DNA from: JBHGAV01 sp041946685
GTDB taxonomy: Bacteria; Acidobacteriota; Terriglobia; Bryobacterales; Bryobacteraceae
Length of the DNA: 19,097 bases
Reading direction: 5' to 3'
Assembly (NCBI GenBank): GCA_041946685.1
Contig: JBHGAV010000073.1
Span: 1 to 19,097, forward strand
Part shown: positions 15,554 to 19,097 of the stretch, piece after piece
Position numbering within the stretch: the first letter of the stretch is position 1
How the letters are laid out: every line of letters starts with the position of its first letter
The notes under the pieces: generated by a model
What the model was told of the DNA's origin: nothing
The model's database searches: none
What the model saw: only the letters and a program-made list of their open reading frames with translations
Position numbers and translations under genes: made by a program

Positions 15554-15961
15554 ATGGCACTGAAGATTGAAGCTGTCGAAGGGATCGGTCCGGTGTACGC
15601 GCAGAAGCTCATCGCGGCCGGGGTGAAGACGGATGCAGACATGCTTAAGAAGGCTGGATCGGCTAAGGGCCGTGCCGAGCTTGCCGCGCAGACCGGCATC
15701 GGGGCTTCGCTCATCCTGAAGTGGGCGAACCATGTCGACTTGATGAGGATCACCGGAGTCGGACCGCAGTACGCCGAACTCTTGGAATCGGCAGGCGTCG
15801 ACACGGTAAGAGAACTTGCGCAGCGCAACGCGGCGAATCTTGCGGCAAGACTCGCTGAGGTCAACGCTGAAAAGAACCTGTCGGGGACTTCGCCCGCGGA
15901 ATCCCAGGTGGCACAGTGGATCGCTGAGGCGAAGAAGCTGCCGCCCATGATTTCGTACTGA
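15554..15961 (+). CDS. DUF4332 helix-hairpin-helix protein
   Basis: A small cytoplasmic protein of 135 residues with two helix-hairpin-helix-like units: IEAVEGIGPVYAQKLIAAGV (5-24) and LMRITGVGPQYAELLESAGV. This matches the DUF4332 family, whose members resemble the DNA-binding HhH repeats of ligases and polymerases but have no established role. Start ATG 15554 has AGGGG 6 nt upstream. It follows aqpZ by 67 bp and may be on the same transcript. It converges with the DUF4126 gene, leaving only 30 bp between the stop codons. Confidence 0.85.
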   Translation: MALKIEAVEGIGPVYAQKLIAAGVKTDADMLKKAGSAKGRAELAAQTGIGASLILKWANHVDLMRITGVGPQYAELLESAGVDTVRELAQRNAANLAARLAEVNAEKNLSGTSPAESQVAQWIAEAKKLPPMISY

Positions 15962-15991
15962 GAGCCGGCAGGCGATTCTTCGGCGCGACAA

Positions 15992-16966
15992 TCAGGGGAC
16001 GGGCGCGGCTGCGGAGAGTCGCTTGGCCTCTGCCCGAGCAGACTCCAACTGCCCGGCGAGCAAATCGAAGCGCTGGCGAGGAGCGTGTGCCGGCAGCAGA
16101 ATGAGCTGGTCGACCAGGAGCCCATCCTCCGTTTCGATGGCCGCCAGAGGCGCGATCTCACGCGCCACCAAGCGCCCCCACTTGCGCGTGAAGAAGACGG
16201 CTTCCCGACCGGCGAGGCAAAGGGTTCCCACGCGATTGCGCAGTCCCTTCAGGTCGGCGGAGGCAATCACGGCCAGCAATTGCCATGGTGCGTGGCCCTT
16301 CCAGTGCCCCTCCAGCCACTGCTGCTCGTCAAGTCGCAGCTCCGGTCTCGGCGCCGCGCCGAACCAGCTTCGCAATAGGGAACCAAACGTGGCCCACTCC
16401 GCCCTCAGGGCGCGATAGATGCGTGGCGCGAGCCAGGCAAACAAGATCAGGAAGGCCAGAGCAATACCGGCCATGATCCACGGATGCTTCACCAGCATGT
16501 AGAGGCCGCCGACGACCGCGGCGTCTTCCGCCAGGCTCACGGCTACGTTGCTGAAAGGCTCGGGGCTGTGGTTCACCACCAGCCTGGTGGCAGCCTTGGC
16601 GGAGTGCCCGGAGAGCGCCACCCCGCCGGCCAGCAGGAAGAGCAGCACCTGGTACACCAGATCGACGTTCGAGAAGAGGGAAGAAGCCAGCAGGGCGGCG
16701 CCGATGGGCCGGATGAAGGTGTGTATTGAGTCCCAGAGGCTGTCGACCCACGGGATCTTGTCCGCAATGAATTCGATCACGCAGGCGACGCCTGCCACGA
16801 TCAGGACCCGTGTATCCGCCAGCACCGAGGCCTGATGCCAGGCGGCGGGTAACGAAATCCAATCGAAGCGAACCAGGAGGCCGACCGCGAGCACCGTCGC
16901 ATATAGCCGGGCCCCGGCCAGCATCCCCAGCCCCAACGCGGAAGCTAGCGGAAGCAGGGACTCCAT
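15992..16966 (-). CDS. DUF4126 multi-pass membrane protein
   Basis: A membrane protein of 324 residues. About six hydrophobic segments fill the first 190 residues, including LGLGMLAGARLYATVLAVG, VLIVAGVACVIEF, VYQVLLFLLAGGVAL and IMAGIALAFLILFAWL. A soluble C-terminal part of about 130 residues follows. The motifs ALGLGMLAGARLY and DSLWDSIHTFIRPIGAALL fit the DUF4126 family, which has no known function. I chose ATG 16966; TTG 16972, two codons earlier, is also possible and neither has a good Shine-Dalgarno. It lies 75 bp downstream of the GlsB/YeaQ-type gene on the same strand, so the two may be co-transcribed. Confidence 0.8.
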   Translation of the reverse strand: MESLLPLASALGLGMLAGARLYATVLAVGLLVRFDWISLPAAWHQASVLADTRVLIVAGVACVIEFIADKIPWVDSLWDSIHTFIRPIGAALLASSLFSNVDLVYQVLLFLLAGGVALSGHSAKAATRLVVNHSPEPFSNVAVSLAEDAAVVGGLYMLVKHPWIMAGIALAFLILFAWLAPRIYRALRAEWATFGSLLRSWFGAAPRPELRLDEQQWLEGHWKGHAPWQLLAVIASADLKGLRNRVGTLCLAGREAVFFTRKWGRLVAREIAPLAAIETEDGLLVDQLILLPAHAPRQRFDLLAGQLESARAEAKRLSAAAPVP

Positions 16967-17041
16967 GGTCAAGAAGTGTAACGCGCAGGCGGTCTCAAGT
17001 GGTGCACATGCGGGACAGGGACCGACCGCCCGCGGGTAAGG

Positions 17042-17302
17042 TCAAGCCGCTGCTGAGCGCCGCTTGACAAGGCGGTAGATCGCCAGGAGGATGACGGCGC
17101 CAACCACGGACATGATCAGGCCGGCGCCTTGGCCCGGTTGGTACAAGCCCAGGGCGCGTCCCAGAAAACCGGCCACAAGGGAACCGGCGATGCCGAGCAG
17201 CATCGTTACGATGATTCCTCCGGGATCCTTGCCGGGCATGATCCATTTGGCGAGAGCACCGGCTATCAAGCCGATGATGCACATCCACAGGAAACTGAGC
17301 AT
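17042..17302 (-). CDS. GlsB/YeaQ/YmgE family small membrane protein
   Basis: An 86-residue protein with three hydrophobic segments: LSFLWMCIIGLIAGALA, a central IIVTMLLGIAGSLVAGFLG and a final GLIMSVVGAVILLAIY, ending in a basic tail RLVKRRSAAA. The AKWIMPGKDPGG loop between segments 1 and 2 is the hallmark of the GlsB/YeaQ/YmgE (transglycosylase-associated) family. These proteins are stress-linked in several bacteria but their mechanism is not established. Start ATG 17302 has GGAGG about 6 nt upstream; the frame extends 47 codons further upstream but that part is not conserved-looking. Two GC-rich hairpins lie in its upstream region. It is divergent from the M48 gene. Confidence 0.88.
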   Translation of the reverse strand: MLSFLWMCIIGLIAGALAKWIMPGKDPGGIIVTMLLGIAGSLVAGFLGRALGLYQPGQGAGLIMSVVGAVILLAIYRLVKRRSAAA

Positions 17303-17348
17303 TGGAGCCTCCTTCACAGCATGCGCAGATTGGGGCACGCGCGGACCA

Positions 17349-17377
17349 GGGCCGCCCGGCCCCAGCACCATGCTGGG
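17349..17377. other. Two adjacent perfect hairpins upstream of the GlsB/YeaQ-type gene
   Basis: GGGCCG-CC-CGGCCC (17349-17362) and CCCAGC-ACCAT-GCTGGG (17361-17377) are adjacent inverted repeats in the divergent region 17303-17461. An AGTATACT palindrome follows at 17382-17389. It could serve as a -10 on either strand, but I find no good -35 for it. On the minus strand the hairpins would fall in the 5' leader of the small membrane protein. Function unknown. Confidence 0.35.
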
Positions 17378-17461
17378 ACAGAGTATACTCCTGCCGGAAC
17401 GTTGGTGGAAAAGCGAAAAACCGCCCGAACTTGCTAGCATCATGGCAGGAGGGAGCTAGGC

Positions 17462-18615
17462 ATGATGATTCCCTGGAAGCGGACACTGCTGCTAGTCACG
17501 CTCGCGGCTGCTGTGCAGCCGGCCTTCGCGCAGTTGCGCCAATATAAGCCCGGATTCAATCTCTTCTCCAAGGAGCAGGACGTGGCTCTGGGGAAGGAAG
17601 CCGCCGGAGAGATGCGCACGAAATCGTCCACGTGGCCCTCCGGCACGGGACGAACCAGGCGAGCAAGGCGAACCTGATCCAGTTGCCGGCCATGATCGCC
17701 AGCGGCATGCTGGGCTCGGGGTCCATGCTGGCGCAGCTTGGACAATTGGGGATCGGCCTGGGCGCGAACTCGGTGCTGCTCAAGTTCTCGCGCACGGCGG
17801 AGACGCAGGCGGACCTGCTCGGAGTGCAGATTGCCTCACAGGCGGGATACAACCCCATCGAGATGGCGCGTTTCTTTCAGAAATTGGAGGCCGAAGGGGG
17901 CGCCCGCGGTCCGCAGTTCTTTGCCAGTCACCCCAACCCCGGCAACCGCATGAAGGCGATTCAGGACGAGATCCGCCTCCTGCCTCAACGGAGTTGGAAC
18001 GCCGATACCGGGCAGCTGCCGCGCATGAAGGCCATCGTGGCGAAGCTGCCCCCGCCAAAGAAGAAGCCCGCACAGCAGGCCGCAGCTCAGCAGGGCGGAC
18101 CCACGGTCGCCCTCTCGATACCTGACAGCAGGCCTTCGGGCCGGATGCAGCAATACCGCGGCCGGGATTTCAGCGTCTCCCATCCGGATAATTGGAAGGT
18201 GTTCACCAGCCCGAACTCGCCGGGGGTGACGATTGCCCCGCTGTCCGCCATTTTTGAGTCGGAGGAGGCGGCGGTGGGCTATGGCGCCGTGGTCAACTAC
18301 TACCAGACGAGGCGGGCGAATGCCAGCCTGCGTCAGGCGACGGAGGAACTGGTAGCCGCCATGAGAAGCGCCGATCCCAGGATGCGCGCCGGCCGGGAAG
18401 CGCCAAGAGAGGTCACCTTCGGAGGCAAGAACGCCCTCGTGACGACGCTGAACTCCGACTCGATCTTCCAGGGCCAGACCGAGGTGGACCTGCTGGTTAC
18501 GATGGCCCACCCGAGCGGGATCTTCTATATCGTCTTCGTCGCCCCCGAGAGCGAAGGGCGATACGCGAACGACGCCTTCGAGCAGATGATTCAATCCATG
18601 CGCTTCGGGTTCTGA
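17462..18615 (+). pseudogene. M48-family metalloprotease gene broken by internal out-of-frame deletion
   Basis: The 5' part encodes a signal peptide (MIPWKRTLLLVTLAAAVQPA) and the M48 N-terminal motif PGFNLFSKEQDVALGKEAA, then goes out of frame at 17613/17614 and stops at 17677. In the other frame the sequence resumes at once with AHEIVHVALRHGTNQAS, containing the HExxH zinc motif, then the third-ligand region ETQADLLGVQIASQAGYNP and a C-terminal domain to 18615. Comparison with the usual family layout suggests about 80-90 codons are missing between the halves. The ribosome-binding site GGAGG and the rest look healthy, so the lesion is recent or is an assembly error. A second gene with the same N-terminus begins at 18922. 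Confidence 0.8.
17555..17613 (+). repeat. 59-bp exact direct repeat, copy A
   Basis: Identical base for base to 19039-19097. It encodes FNLFSKEQDVALGKEAAGE in both M48 genes. It ends exactly at the deletion junction of the broken gene. Confidence 0.95.
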
Positions 18616-18921
18616 GCCCGCAAGAGCCCACGCGGCCGGGGCGGGTGAGTCAGAGGAGCGGTGTCGCAAAGGGAGCGCTTCCGTTTGGCGTGGAAGAAGT
18701 GGGCGAGAACATGTTTCGCATGGTCCTGCAGGCTCCCCTGGCACCCGGTGAATACGGCATGCTTACGGTAACGCCTTCGGATTCGTCCGCTGCCGGCAGC
18801 GCGTCGGGACGCCATATCGGAATCCATCGGCGGCGGTTGGATGTAATATCAAGGGTGACCGGACAGCCAAAACAGGTCAATGTGGTTCACCGATGTGCGG
18901 CCGTCCACGAGAGGGGAGTGT
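18616..18921 (+). other. 306-bp intergenic stretch with a possible decayed gene 3' end
   Basis: No complete gene is visible. On the plus strand one frame is open across the whole stretch and from about 18663 to 18790 reads like protein: GALPFGVEEVGENMFRMV, then APLAPGEYGMLTV (from 18732), then a Ser/Ala-rich end. The PLxPGEYGF-type motif is one I associate with the C-termini of acidobacterial hypothetical proteins. There is no start codon with a ribosome-binding site and no stop where one would be expected, so if real it is a relic. The last bases (18911-18918) provide the GGGGAG ribosome-binding site of the next gene. Confidence 0.3.
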
Positions 18922-19097
18922 ATGAGAATCGCATGGGCGGGGATCGTGTGCGCGATGTTGACGGCATCCACCGTGGGATGCAGCGCGAGGAACAACCAGG
19001 TCAGCACGCCGGCTACTCCGCGTCAGTTCGCGCCGGGCTTCAATCTCTTCTCCAAGGAGCAGGACGTGGCTCTGGGGAAGGAAGCCGCCGGAGAGAT
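18922..19097 (+). CDS. M48-family metalloprotease lipoprotein (3' partial)
   Basis: The first 58 codons of a second M48-type gene. MRIAWAGIVCAMLTASTVGC looks like a lipoprotein signal with Cys20 as the lipidated residue, although the -3 position is Thr and not Leu. A short linker and the PGFNLFSKEQDVALGKEAAG block follow. That block is shared with the broken gene upstream, but the signal peptides differ: a lipoprotein type here and a simple Sec type there. GGGGAG lies 4 nt before ATG 18922. The catalytic HExxH region lies beyond the window. Confidence 0.75.
   Translation, partial: MRIAWAGIVCAMLTASTVGCSARNNQVSTPATPRQFAPGFNLFSKEQDVALGKEAAGE
19039..19097 (+). repeat. 59-bp exact direct repeat, copy B (ends on the last base of the window)
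   Basis: Identical to 17555-17613. Its right edge is the window edge, so its true length is unknown. Confidence 0.95.

Noticed and set aside
17462..17677. Stand-alone 71-codon gene
   Set aside because: Its last 20 codons are the out-of-frame reading of AHEIVHVALRHG; it is the 5' piece of the broken M48 gene.

Overview
The window looks like a chromosomal stretch from a GC-rich acidobacterium of the Solibacter/Bryobacter type. Two genes (1-1800, and the C-terminus of the gene at 11250-14576) carry the C-terminal domain usually called TIGR03437, which is expanded in that lineage. Two PEP-CTERM proteins and many secreted glycan- or protein-active enzymes fit the same group. This placement is inference; no rRNA is present.

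Layout. 1-3900: the end of an Ig-repeat/TIGR03437 surface protein, then a secreted beta-helix + CAP + dockerin protein whose start codon appears to be ACG. 3949-4038: tRNA-Ser(UGA). 4070-6926: a tight pair of an AraD-type epimerase and a Tat-exported GHL6/beta-galactosidase-trimerisation protein. 6921-9201: a rearranged accessory segment. It holds three copies of a roughly 100-bp leader about 1 kb apart, two divergent PEP-CTERM genes lying between the copies, and two gene relics. 9173-14576: an S9 peptidase and an M6 metalloprotease, convergent and overlapping at a shared hairpin. 14788-17302: aquaporin Z, a DUF4332 protein, a DUF4126 membrane protein and a GlsB/YeaQ-type small membrane protein. 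17462-19097: a broken M48 metalloprotease gene followed by the start of a second M48 lipoprotein gene.

How it fits together. The first 14.6 kb is mostly an export programme: surface adhesion-type proteins, a polysaccharide-type beta-helix protein, a putative glycosidase coupled to pentose-phosphate epimerisation, and two large secreted peptidases. This suits a soil organism degrading polymers. The last 4.5 kb is membrane and stress housekeeping.

Most unusual signals. (1) The leader is repeated three times; only the third copy precedes an intact gene, and there it can form two mutually exclusive hairpins just upstream of the ribosome-binding site. (2) At 8025-8174 the start of an S9-type gene is fused in frame to the last 30 codons of the glycosidase gene across a 10-bp microhomology. 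(3) The window ends exactly on the last base of a 59-bp direct repeat whose other copy ends at a deletion junction in the broken M48 gene. This may be recombination or an assembly effect. I see no CRISPR array, transposase, integrase or classical defence system.
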